A stretch of 64,000 nucleotides of DNA, taken from assembly GCA_030849065.1 (NCBI GenBank), contig JASAON010001648.1:108104-172103 (forward strand), written 5' to 3'. The translations under genes and the position numbers were made by a program. Source of the stretch: Jaenimonas drosophilae (taxonomy: Eukaryota; Euglenozoa; Kinetoplastea; Trypanosomatida; Trypanosomatidae). Of this stretch, positions 39,056-47,703 are shown one piece after another (positions within the stretch are counted from its first letter, which is position 1; each line of letters opens with the position of its first letter). Under the pieces are notes generated by a model, which did not search any database, had not been told where the DNA came from, and was given only the letters and a program-made list of their open reading frames with translations.

Positions 39056-40158
39056 CCACGCACACGTGTACGAAGTGCGTAGGTGCGGGGTATCGATGCC
39101 CCCAGGGTGGCAGAGTGCGGCACTTTGAGCTATTCTTGACGACCACCCTCCGCCTGCCTACGTGATGGCTGGGAAGAGCAGTTATTGATCTATGTATGTA
39201 TGTATGTATGTGTGTGTGTGTGTTTGCCACAACTACACCTACTGAAGGCTGATCAAATGAGGACGATGGAAGTAGGTCGGCATGATGATGGCACTGACAA
39301 ATGGTACAAGTGTGGCGCAGGTGCAGTGTGTAGGATGGAAGCGGCATCGAAGCATGGCTGATGGCAACGGATCAGGGAGAAGGTTGGGTGGTTCCCTCTC
39401 ATCGCCGCCAACAGCAACAATCAATCAATCACACCAACGCCGCAAAAAGAAACCAGAAGCGTCTTCGGCACACAAGCAGAAACAAGCAAACATGAGCACG
39501 CACAAATGGATGGAAGGGAAGACATGGTGGACGCCAGATGGAGCAAGATATATAAAACGGTAGTGTTGTCGTAGATGAATGAGCTGAGAAATACATTCCC
39601 AGACACCTCATCTGCCCTGCAGGAGAGGACAGAAGAGGAAGCAGGAAGCCTCACTCACGTGTGTGTGTGTGTGTGTTGGGAATGTAGCGAAGAAGAGAAA
39701 CGAGGCGTCTTTTTTTTCTTACCACGAAAACATATTTACTCTTATGAGGTCGATAGGCGGCCGTTGCAGCGCATAGCCAACATCAAGTGTGTGATGGTGC
39801 CGACATGTTGCAGCATCGGTTGTAGCCCACCACCATCGCGGAAGCGGCATCTCCAGACTCTTCGTCAATCATCGTGTATGTATGGGTGTCCACGTATCGC
39901 TACCCACGCAGCAACACTTGAAGTGAAGAAAGGAAAGCTGAAGACCAAACGACGTATCTCTGTTGATGTCAGCGTGTGTGTGCGCGTGTGTGGAGGAAGT
40001 CAAGAACGTTTTGGGTAGCCAAAGAAAGCTAGAATAGAGTGGGACCAGGCAATCCATATAGGATGCATGGGTGGGATGTGGTTGTGGTGGTGGTTGGTGT
40101 GGTGGCACCACGTCACGCGATTCATCGCGGTCGTGGTCCTCCTCAATGACCGACGTGT
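39056..40158. other. Intergenic spacer, 1103 bp
   Basis: Second-longest gap. No supported gene: several 60-150 codon frames occur on both strands but are low in complexity and lack family features (for example the plus-strand frame 39575-40018). Holds a TATG/TG microsatellite at 39191-39224. No RNA gene recognised. Confidence 0.5.
39191..39224. repeat. (TATG)n(TG)n compound microsatellite
   Basis: About five TATG units passing into a TG run on the plus strand, 136 nt upstream of the WDR11-like start. Confidence 0.8.
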
Positions 40159-41934
40159 TTAGGCGTCCTCTGGGCGACGCTGGAATCCGTAAAGCTCCGG
40201 CTGAATGAGCTCATTCACCACCTTCTTCACGAAGAGCTGCAGCACCTCTGCACCGTTGGGGTCGGTGGTGTTGATCTCCGAGTACCACTTCAGCTTGGGC
40301 TCCGTTCCGCTGCCACGAATGGTGAGCTTCACACCATTGCCGAAGTAGAAGGTGATCATCGGGCTGGAGGCGGAGAGAGGGAGGGTGGCCTTCTTATCAG
40401 CCATGCGGGTATCCAGGCCCGTGGAGAGGTCGCGGATATCCTTCACCGCCACCCCAGCAACCGTGGCTGGGTACGTTCCCTCGTTCATCGTCTTGATGTG
40501 ATCAAACATGGCCTTGGTCTTGCTGGCATCCCGGGAGACGACGTAGGAGTTGCTGGAGAAGTGATAGCCGTAGGTCTTGTAAACCTCCTGCAGCTGCTCC
40601 ACAAGTGATTTGCCCATCTCGTTGCGCAGGAAGCACGCCATGTCTGCCACCACAGCCGCCGCCGTCACTCCATCCTTGTCAAAGACGCGGTTGCCCCACA
40701 TGAAGCCGATGGCCTCCTCAAAGGCAAAGAGGATCTCAGCCTTCTCCTCGCGCTGGAGGCGCTCCGCCACGCTGCCCATCCACTTGAAGCCGGTGAGGGT
40801 ATCAATGAAGTGTAGCCCCTCCTTGGCCGCAATGGCGCCCAAGATGGAGGAGCTCACCGTGGAGGAAAGCATGTAGGCCTTGCTCAGATCCACTCCGCGC
40901 TTCTTGGCGAGATAGACGGCCCACCACCCCAGCAGCGCACCAATCTCATTTCCGGTGAGCAGGCGCCAGCTGCCATCCGCCCTCCGCTCCGCCACGGCGA
41001 GACGGTCTGCATCGGGGTCGTTGGCCAAGATGATGTTGGCGTTGGCCTCATTGCCCGTCTGGATGGATAGGTCGAGGCTTGTTTTTCCCTCCTCTGGGTT
41101 GGGGAAGGCCACTGTGGGGAACTCCGGGTCGGGCAGCTCCTGTGCCTTCACGACGGCAACGGCCTCCGCGGGGACACCAACTTGGGCGAGGGCGTGGCGG
41201 GTGAAGGGGGCGCCCACCCCGTGCATCGCCGTGTAGACGAAGACAACGCCACGACCGTTGCTCTGTGGGGTGTAGGTTGCCCCCAGTGACTTGAAGTAGG
41301 CTGCGTGGATCTCCTCAAAGGGGTTTACGTCGCCTGGGTACATCTCCCACGAGGTCGGGCGTGGGCTGAGGTTGGCCTCGATGGCGGCGGCAATGCCCGC
41401 GTCGTGTGGGGAGACAATCTGCGCCCCGTTGGACCAGTAAACCTTGTAGCCGTTATCATCTTTTGGGTTGTGGCTCGCCGTCACCATCACACCAGCCACG
41501 CAGTGGAAGTGGCGGATGGCGTAGGCCACGAAGGGGGTTGGGGTGACGCGGTCGTAGAGGAAGGTGCGGATCTTTGCCGTCTTCATCACCACAGCGGTGA
41601 GCTGAGCGAATTCCTTGCTGTGGTAGCGGCCATCAAAGCCAAGGGCCACGCCACGAGTGGCGAGCTCCTCAGCTGAAAACTGAGTCTGCAGGTAGGCAGC
41701 CAGTCCTTGGGCGGTCTGGATAATGGTGAGGTGGTTCATCTGGGCGTTGCCCGCACCCATGCGTGAGCGGAGGCCAGCCGTGCCAAAGGCCATGCGTGTG
41801 CCAAGAAGGCGAACCAACTCTGCCTCGTTGGCGGCGTCGGCGAGGGCCTTGATCTCTGCCCGTGACTCCTCTGTGCGATCCCACTCCATCCACTGATCCA
41901 CGAGTGCCTTGGTTGAAGCAGTAAGAGCAGGCAT
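40159..41934 (-). CDS. PGM2: Phosphoglucomutase/phosphopentomutase, PGM2 type
   Basis: 591 aa, ATG at 41934. All alpha-D-phosphohexomutase motifs are present: catalytic serine in 'TASHNPKDDNGYKVYW' (near 152), metal-binding 'NDPDADRLAVAE' (near 302), sugar-binding 'FAFEEAIGFMWG' (near 402) and phosphate-binding 'RGSGTEPKLKWY' (near 537). The N-terminal 'MAFGTAGLRSRMGAG' and overall length mark the PGM2 clade, which interconverts ribose- or deoxyribose-1- and 5-phosphates and glucose-1- and 6-phosphates. Cytosolic or glycosomal location is not decided: no obvious C-terminal SKL (ends RRPEDA) and no clear PTS2. Confidence 0.95.
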   Translation of the reverse strand: MPALTASTKALVDQWMEWDRTEESRAEIKALADAANEAELVRLLGTRMAFGTAGLRSRMGAGNAQMNHLTIIQTAQGLAAYLQTQFSAEELATRGVALGFDGRYHSKEFAQLTAVVMKTAKIRTFLYDRVTPTPFVAYAIRHFHCVAGVMVTASHNPKDDNGYKVYWSNGAQIVSPHDAGIAAAIEANLSPRPTSWEMYPGDVNPFEEIHAAYFKSLGATYTPQSNGRGVVFVYTAMHGVGAPFTRHALAQVGVPAEAVAVVKAQELPDPEFPTVAFPNPEEGKTSLDLSIQTGNEANANIILANDPDADRLAVAERRADGSWRLLTGNEIGALLGWWAVYLAKKRGVDLSKAYMLSSTVSSSILGAIAAKEGLHFIDTLTGFKWMGSVAERLQREEKAEILFAFEEAIGFMWGNRVFDKDGVTAAAVVADMACFLRNEMGKSLVEQLQEVYKTYGYHFSSNSYVVSRDASKTKAMFDHIKTMNEGTYPATVAGVAVKDIRDLSTGLDTRMADKKATLPLSASSPMITFYFGNGVKLTIRGSGTEPKLKWYSEINTTDPNGAEVLQLFVKKVVNELIQPELYGFQRRPEDA

Positions 41935-42186
41935 CTGTGTTCTCGGTCTGTGTGTTGTTGGCGTTAAGTAGTAGTACTTGTGTGGGTAAGGTATGTGTGT
42001 TGTAACGAGAGTAATGAGAGCTACATCAGCATAACAGAAAGAAACGAAGGAAGTTGCATGGAGGCATTATTCATTGGTTGGTGTAGTGACGAGAGGTCGC
42101 TGAGGTGAAGATGGTACGTCCTTGATAGCATGTGTGATGGACTGAGCCGTTAGCATCAGTAGTGAGCTCCTCCTCCATCCCTTCCC

Positions 42187-43011
42187 TTATCGGGGAGGTG
42201 GTGTGGGGAGGTGCAGATCCAGGAAGCGAGCCACAGCAAAGAGGCCGCCAGTGAGGTCGAGCGCACCACACAAGGCGGTGGTGGAGGCAAGAAGGACGTC
42301 GCTCGGTACCTTCGTTGGTACCGGTGATGATGAAGCGGTGCAGAGTGAGGGATCAAACAGGATGGCCCGCTCCCACCCTACCGTGGAGGGGAGTGTAGCC
42401 AAGGCTGCCGTTGTGAGGGGTGTGGGAGGTAGCAGTGGCGTGGTGACGTTCAGTGGTACGTGTGAATGACGCACTGGCCCACCCTTCCTGCGGGTTGGGT
42501 GGTCGTCGTCGCTCTCAGGCTCGTCACGGCCTGCATTCACTGGAGGATTATGCGCATGGGCCAGTTCTTGGAGCAGTTGCAGCACAGCGTGGCCGCTGAG
42601 GAGAAGCTCCGCGGGCATGGCAATCGACGCACGTAGTTCCGACGAAGAACCCGAGGTTCCTCGTTGTGCTGGAATGAAGCTTGGATGGATCATCGCAGAC
42701 AAGAAGAAGTCGCGTGTGTGGGACCACTCCTCCTCAGAGAGGACCCCACGCATGGAGTGGGCGAGGATGTCGTTGGTGGAGCTCATCCAGCCATCCGGGA
42801 GCTTCAAGAGAGGTGCCGCATCGCGGAGTGCGTGGCGTTGCGCGGCATTCATCAGCGGAGGAACCACTTTTGGTGTGGCTTCTGGTAAATTGGCGCGGAG
42901 CGTGGCAAAGTAGCTCTCCCGGTTTCGTTGGGCAGCTCGAGCTGGAAAAGATCGCGGAGTGATGGACGTCGTCGTCGCTCGCCGCACAATCCGAGTGCGG
43001 AGAAGTGCCAT
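42187..43011 (-). CDS. Mitochondrial RNase III-fold protein, probably non-catalytic (mitoribosomal mL44/mL57-like or editing-complex type)
   Basis: 274 aa, ATG at 43011. An N-terminal Arg/Thr/Ser-rich stretch fits a mitochondrial presequence. 'FFLSAMIHPSFIPAQRG' near 105-118 matches the RNase III 'LTHSSY' entry. 'SGHAVLQLLQELA' near 139 stands where the 'ERLEFLGDAVL' signature should be. 'SDVLLASTTALCGALDLTGG' near 237-256 matches 'ADLLEALLGAIYLDGG' and is followed by 'LFAVARFLDLHL'. The catalytic acidic residues of both motifs are missing (no ExxGD; Glu of the second motif replaced by Ala), so cleavage is not expected. Kinetoplastids use such dead RNase III domains in mitoribosomal proteins and as editing endonuclease partners. 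Confidence 0.65.
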   Translation of the reverse strand: MALLRTRIVRRATTTSITPRSFPARAAQRNRESYFATLRANLPEATPKVVPPLMNAAQRHALRDAAPLLKLPDGWMSSTNDILAHSMRGVLSEEEWSHTRDFFLSAMIHPSFIPAQRGTSGSSSELRASIAMPAELLLSGHAVLQLLQELAHAHNPPVNAGRDEPESDDDHPTRRKGGPVRHSHVPLNVTTPLLPPTPLTTAALATLPSTVGWERAILFDPSLCTASSSPVPTKVPSDVLLASTTALCGALDLTGGLFAVARFLDLHLPTPPPR

Positions 43012-43350
43012 GGTGAATAAGTGATGCTACGTGGCCTCCTTCTGTAAACAAGCCACACGCTCAGCCTAGTGTGACCTCACGCTTTCACCAAAGAAGACAG
43101 CAAAAATGAAGAAGTTCAGATGAAGAAGGCAGCCATTGTAGGGTGCACGTATCCAAAAAAAAAATCACGCAGAGAACATCACTTGGATGAGGTACGTTGG
43201 TTGTTGGTTAGTTGGTGCGGGGGCATATCTGAATCGCCCCCGCCCTACCTCGTAGAGTAGGGAGAAGCACCGGTGAATACCGGCATCTGTAGAGTAGGTG
43301 TGCGTCACTCACCTCCACACGTCCCGACCACCCACACAACGCGAAGCAGC
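43012..43350. other. Intergenic spacer, 339 bp
   Basis: Leader of the RNase III-like gene and 3' UTR of the actin-related gene. Contains an A-rich run near 43155-43164 (T on the coding strand). No gene seen. Confidence 0.55.
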
Positions 43351-44508
43351 TCAATAAAAGAGCTTGCGATGGAGGCAGGACGAACCCTCTTCTTCCCATT
43401 CAGACCGAGTGATCCACAAGGCGTGGAAGGCGGAGCTCGCCGCCGCCATAGAGGCACCAACCCACGCCCCATCAATGGAGCCGGCGCACTGAATCGCACC
43501 ATCCTTGGCAAGACGGAAGTAGCTCGAGTCCATCCGCTGCAGCTCCTCCACAAAGCGGTCCTGAAAGCCACGCGTGCTGCAGCTCCCACCTGCCAGCACA
43601 TGATGCACCGTGTGCAGCTGCCACTCTGGGTCTAGACGATTCTTGCAGCGCACCGTCATCTCCGCCACGTTGACGTGTTGATCCTCGCGGAAGAAGAGCT
43701 CAAACGGCGCAGAGCGTGCCTCTGTCGAGAGCTCCAGTGGAGTTCCATCTGGTGCTCGGAGAGGTGGCATCGGTGGAGCAGCTGCGTTGGCAGAGGTGCC
43801 AGCAGCAGTCGCTACAAAACCCGCGCAGGCCTTCACATCCCCGGCGAGGTCATCGAGCAGCATCTGTCGGCCAATGTGGTCCTCCTCCGAAAGCCCCAGC
43901 CCGTAGGCTTGGCCTAGTGAAGGCTGCACGACGTGGCGCATGTGCTCGGCAAACTGCGCCGTGACGGCAGCACCGCCCACATTGGTAGCAGCCACGGTGT
44001 GGCGCAGTGCATAGCCATCCAACACGGCAGAAGTGGTGCAGTGTGAATGGCCAACATCCACCACCACGGCGGATGCCCGGCCGCTGCTCAGAGCCCAGCT
44101 CACGCTTGGCCGAGCGCAGTAGAGCGTTGGCGCGCCTCCCTCTTCTAGGATGACTTCGAAGAGCGCCTCCATCACCTCGAGCCGCTCATGCCACACCTCC
44201 GGCACGACTAGCATGAGAGGATCTTCCGGTGGCACTGAGAGTGCCGCCCGCAGCTGCCGAAGCTGCGACGTGTGGGCCTCCGGGCGGCGTTGGAAGGACC
44301 GCAGACTCCACAGCGCCAACGGTTCCTCCTCCTCCGCCTCGACTGCCGCTGCGCCACATCTTCGACGCCAGAGGAGGTGTTGGTGAAGGTTTGTGGGCAT
44401 CGTGGCCTCCACGGGGTCGCAGGCGAGCGGTGGCAGTGACATGGTGCAGCCAACATCGCCGGCATAACCCGCACGAAGCCTCCATGAACCAATCTCCACC
44501 ACAGACAT
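43351..44508 (-). CDS. Divergent actin-related protein (ARP)
   Basis: 385 aa, ATG at 44508. The actin fold is recognisable: phosphate loop 1 region 'VEIGSWRLRAGYAGD' at 4-18 (canonical DNGSG replaced), phosphate loop 2 'VVVDVGHSHCTTSAVLDG', 'VGGAAVTAQFAEHM', adenosine-loop 'VLAGGSCSTRGFQDRFVEEL' and C-terminal 'WVGASMAAASSAFHALWITR' with the final 'CLHRKLFY'. Conserved actin residues in the DNase loop and polymerisation interfaces are not evident. The class is unclear: the sequence could be nuclear (ARP4/6-like, chromatin remodelling) or a kinetoplastid-specific ARP. Confidence 0.85.
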   Translation of the reverse strand: MSVVEIGSWRLRAGYAGDVGCTMSLPPLACDPVEATMPTNLHQHLLWRRRCGAAAVEAEEEEPLALWSLRSFQRRPEAHTSQLRQLRAALSVPPEDPLMLVVPEVWHERLEVMEALFEVILEEGGAPTLYCARPSVSWALSSGRASAVVVDVGHSHCTTSAVLDGYALRHTVAATNVGGAAVTAQFAEHMRHVVQPSLGQAYGLGLSEEDHIGRQMLLDDLAGDVKACAGFVATAAGTSANAAAPPMPPLRAPDGTPLELSTEARSAPFELFFREDQHVNVAEMTVRCKNRLDPEWQLHTVHHVLAGGSCSTRGFQDRFVEELQRMDSSYFRLAKDGAIQCAGSIDGAWVGASMAAASSAFHALWITRSEWEEEGSSCLHRKLFY

Positions 44509-44539
44509 CGCTCACGCCACAACTACCACTGCTATGCTA

Positions 44540-44576
44540 CTACCGGGTGAAGACAAAAACAGAAGGGGAAGAAGAC
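44540..44576 (-). promoter_or_regulatory. Probable trans-splice acceptor of the ARP gene
   Basis: On the coding strand: GGTCTTCTTCCCCTTCTG then TTTTTGTCTTCACCCGGTAG, 32 nt upstream of the ATG. One of the clearest polypyrimidine-AG signals in the window. Confidence 0.6.
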
Positions 44577-44703
44577 CATTTTTTCAGAAACGTTCTGCAA
44601 CAAAAGAAGTCCTTCTTCGTCACATTGGGTGTGTAGCTCATGGTGCATCAACATTCATTGCAACACATGTGTGTGCAGACATGAAGCAGCAACCCTCCTC
44701 CAC

Positions 44704-45714
44704 CTACACCAAACGCGCCACAACCGCCTTGAGGCCGGATGCCGTCACCTGACGTGCGCAACGCTCCGCCGCCAATCTGGTGGGCTGCGGAAACACGTAC
44801 ATGGACCATCGACGGTGAGATGATGGGGATTGCTGCATTGGCAGTCCCAGCGCCCCCGCCACTCGCTCCAGCTCCTCGCGCTCGCCAACGGATCGAACAG
44901 TGATTTCCACGCTCCACCCCGAAGCTGCCGGGGTCTCTGGCGTCGCCTCCCGTGGACGGCGCCTGCTCGCCATGACCTTCACGGTTGAAGTTGTGGCTGA
45001 TTGTGTGTGGTGAGGTGGCCCCTCCACGACGGGTTCTGTCGCAGCGGCAGAGGATGGCAACTCACAGCGGTGTAGTGGTGCATCGTGCATGTAGGCAAAC
45101 ACACCGCAGTGCGTACACTCCATGCACGGGACGTGAAAACGTTCGTTGCGTTGGATGTCAGCGGAGCAGCTGAAGCAGAGATCCATCCCACACTCATCGC
45201 AGTGATAAAAGAGCGGGGCGATGGGGTCGTCCTTGTCAAGGCTCTCCTTATCGATCCAACGGGTGTGGCCACAAAAGTCGCAGCTCACCCCATCCACGGC
45301 GCCGTACAGGTGAAAATCCTTCACGTAGAGGGAGTGGCGCTGCCAGCAGTAGAAGCCCTGATCCACTGGGTTGTATAGAGGGCTGCCATACTGCCACACC
45401 ATTGCCGCCTCCATCACCTCTCGATTGTGGTTGAAGGGCGATGTCGAGGAGGAGGGCTGTGCTGCGTGTGTGGTTCCGCCCGTGGCTCTCTTCGGCTTCG
45501 ATGCCTTCGTGGTACGACCTGACGCAGGTATTCCAGAAGGTCCAGAAGATTCCTCCGGTGTGTTTGTACTCATCGGCATCTCCTCCATCTCTTGGTAGTG
45601 AGCCGTCATCTGCCGCAGCTCGCGTTCGGGTGAGAGGCTTCGTGAGCTCGAGCGGGCTAACTGCACAAAACGAGAGAAGGCCGCAGAGGACGGCACAGAG
45701 TGATAGAGTGACAT
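44704..45714 (-). CDS. Zinc-binding DC1/ZZ-like domain protein
   Basis: 336 aa, ATG at 45714. A disordered Ser/Pro-rich N-terminus (1-95) precedes a cysteine-rich region near 135-200: 'CDFCGHTRW', 'YHCDECGMDLCFSCS' and 'CMECTHCGVF'. The C-x2-C-x4-C-x2-C spacing with nearby His residues fits a ZZ or DC1-like zinc-binding fold. The C-terminal 75 residues ('WSVEITVRSVGEREELERVA', 'RRWSMYVFPQPTRLAAERCA') look like a small alpha/beta domain similar in pattern to SPOR-type domains. Function not recognised; these zinc folds usually bind peptides or lipids. Confidence 0.7.
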   Translation of the reverse strand: MSLYHSVPSSAAFSRFVQLARSSSRSLSPERELRQMTAHYQEMEEMPMSTNTPEESSGPSGIPASGRTTKASKPKRATGGTTHAAQPSSSTSPFNHNREVMEAAMVWQYGSPLYNPVDQGFYCWQRHSLYVKDFHLYGAVDGVSCDFCGHTRWIDKESLDKDDPIAPLFYHCDECGMDLCFSCSADIQRNERFHVPCMECTHCGVFAYMHDAPLHRCELPSSAAATEPVVEGPPHHTQSATTSTVKVMASRRRPREATPETPAASGWSVEITVRSVGEREELERVAGALGLPMQQSPSSHRRWSMYVFPQPTRLAAERCARQVTASGLKAVVARLV

Positions 45715-45923
45715 CTCACCTACCTACCACCAACACCTGCACCACACAACATCAACAACAGGGGAAGGAAAAGATGCAAGATCATGAATGCATGCCTATA
45801 CATGTTGGCGTTGCCATGTTGTGTGTGCAGTGTGGGGTTGAGAGGCCTGACCCTGAAGAGCCATACCCGGATGAAGAAGAAGTGGGAAGCTGCGGCAGCA
45901 GAGGCGAGAGAAGGCGCAGCTCA

Positions 45924-47063
45924 TCAACGTGGTCGCCGATCGTTGCCGGCGGTGGATGGTCGCTGAGGCGGTCGGCTGATGCCTGCCGATGAGTTCGAGC
46001 GGCGAAGAGTTGTGTTCCGCGCATGTTGTTGGTGCATGTGGACCTCCGAGGCCAGCCTACGTGGTGGAGAATGTGAAGCAGCACCTGCGACAGGCTGCAC
46101 GACAGGATCGACGGCGGATACGCGATGCAACGGCATCCGTCCTCCCGCCGTTGATGGACGCGCTGGCGCTGGAGACGCCCTCACAGCGTGGCGAGTTGCC
46201 GGGTGTGTTGGTGGCGGAGCTCCCCCAGAGTTTGGCATGGCCAGCGGCTTCTTTGACCGCCGCCCGGGTAATGAAGCAGAAGCAGATGTCTGAGACGATG
46301 TGGCAGGGGATGGATCGAAGAGAAGGCGCAATCCATCGAGCAGGTCGTCTCCATAAACGGCCCAGTCAAACGGCGGGGCGGCAGGAAGTGTGGCATCATC
46401 ATCATCATCCTCCTCTTCGGCGCGCAAGGCATCAATCAGCTGTGCGTAGTGCAGCCGCCCGGTGCGGGGAGACGCAGAAGACGAGTGAGTTGCTGCTGCT
46501 GCTGCACTGGTGGTGCCTGGAGTCCCGCGAACGTCATAGCGGCAAAAGGGGCCCTGCGGATGCATGCGCAGATACACGCCCATCACCTCCAACCCAATAA
46601 GTGGCCCATTCACTTCTGGCATGAGACGACGGCGCTGCCGCATGGCAGCTGCACGAAGACGAAGAATACCCGCAAAGACAACGCTGGCCTCCACACGCAC
46701 CTTCTTTTCGTCGTAGTCTTCCAGCGGGGAGTAAAACCAGCGAAGGACGTCGGGTGTCTCCCCAAACTCAGCCACAAAGCAGTACGCCTGCAACGCCCGC
46801 TCGCGGAAGGTGGCGATGGAGGTGATGGAGCTCATAGACAGCTCAGCGTCGTAGCCCCTCGGGCTGCCATCACCGCTGTGGTAAATGGAGGGTGTTAAGT
46901 AGAGAATGGCATCCAGAACGTAGAGCTCTGCTGGAGGAGATGTTGGGTACAAAACACGCGGAGACACGCTCGCTGTGACTGCTGTGTGCTTGTGAAGGAG
47001 AGGGCTAGGCCGCTCAAGGGCCATGGCAAGGTTGCTCCGTCGCTCTACGTCAACGCGAGTCAT
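45924..47063 (-). CDS. Hypothetical protein with disordered C-terminus
   Basis: 379 aa, ATG at 47063. I do not recognise the family. Residues about 40-190 look folded ('LYVLDAILYLTPSIYHSGDG', 'ALQAYCFVAEFGETPDVLRW', 'NGPLIGLEVMGVYLRMHPQG'). A Thr/Ala/Ser run leads to a short second element ending near 270, then about 110 Ser/Pro/Arg-rich residues. Coding-strand acceptor sequence TTTATACAG lies 10 nt before the ATG, supporting this start. It may be a kinetoplastid-specific protein. Confidence 0.7.
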   Translation of the reverse strand: MTRVDVERRSNLAMALERPSPLLHKHTAVTASVSPRVLYPTSPPAELYVLDAILYLTPSIYHSGDGSPRGYDAELSMSSITSIATFRERALQAYCFVAEFGETPDVLRWFYSPLEDYDEKKVRVEASVVFAGILRLRAAAMRQRRRLMPEVNGPLIGLEVMGVYLRMHPQGPFCRYDVRGTPGTTSAAAAATHSSSASPRTGRLHYAQLIDALRAEEEDDDDDATLPAAPPFDWAVYGDDLLDGLRLLFDPSPATSSQTSASASLPGRRSKKPLAMPNSGGAPPPTHPATRHAVRASPAPARPSTAGGRMPLHRVSAVDPVVQPVAGAASHSPPRRLASEVHMHQQHARNTTLRRSNSSAGISRPPQRPSTAGNDRRPR

Positions 47064-47703
47064 CCCGATCTACTGTATAAACAAGAATATTTCTGTATTG
47101 TATGGTAAGCCGCAAACAGAGTGGCTTGGGTTAGAAGAATGGGAGGGGGGAGATGCCTGGGGAAGACGTAGATGGAGAAGAGAGGAAGGATTCGTGTCAC
47201 GTGGGCATATGGTTGCAGGATCACAATCACTGGAGCAAGGTAGTTAGAACCGAGTTAAGATAGAACGAAAAAGAGATACAAACACGAACAGAATCGGCTG
47301 TAGGTATTGGCGAGGGCATCCATAGAGATGAGGGTGTGCTCAGTGGTCGCTACTGACCACAATCAGGAGGTGGTGGCCCATCGCGGAGGAGTCAGCGCCC
47401 ATTCCTCACCCCGCCACACGCCATGTGATGAGGCAAAGTACATGGAGCGTCGCGACTTCTTCCCATCGACGTCTAGGTCCATTGAAATAACAAAGGAAGG
47501 AAAATAAAATAAAAACGAACAAGAACATATGGAAATAAAGGACGAACACGGAGTTGTAGTTTGGTGTGCTGGTAGTACGGGGTTCATCGGTGAATTGAGT
47601 CACAAAGCTGTTTGGGCCCATCACAGTAAATCAAGAGACACGCAGAGCCAAACACACACACAAGAAAGGGGGGGGGGCTGTCCTGGGCACGAGGTACTCG
47701 CAC
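47064..47703. other. Intergenic spacer, 640 bp
   Basis: No gene supported. Contains the leader of the preceding gene, a run of ten G (47668-47677) beyond the end of the palmitoyltransferase gene, and short A/T-rich stretches. Minus-strand frames of 60-75 codons at 47363-47624 are low in complexity. Confidence 0.5.

Noticed and set aside
39575..40018. 147-codon plus-strand ORF
   Set aside because: Built partly on a GT microsatellite; Cys/Val run; no homology pattern.
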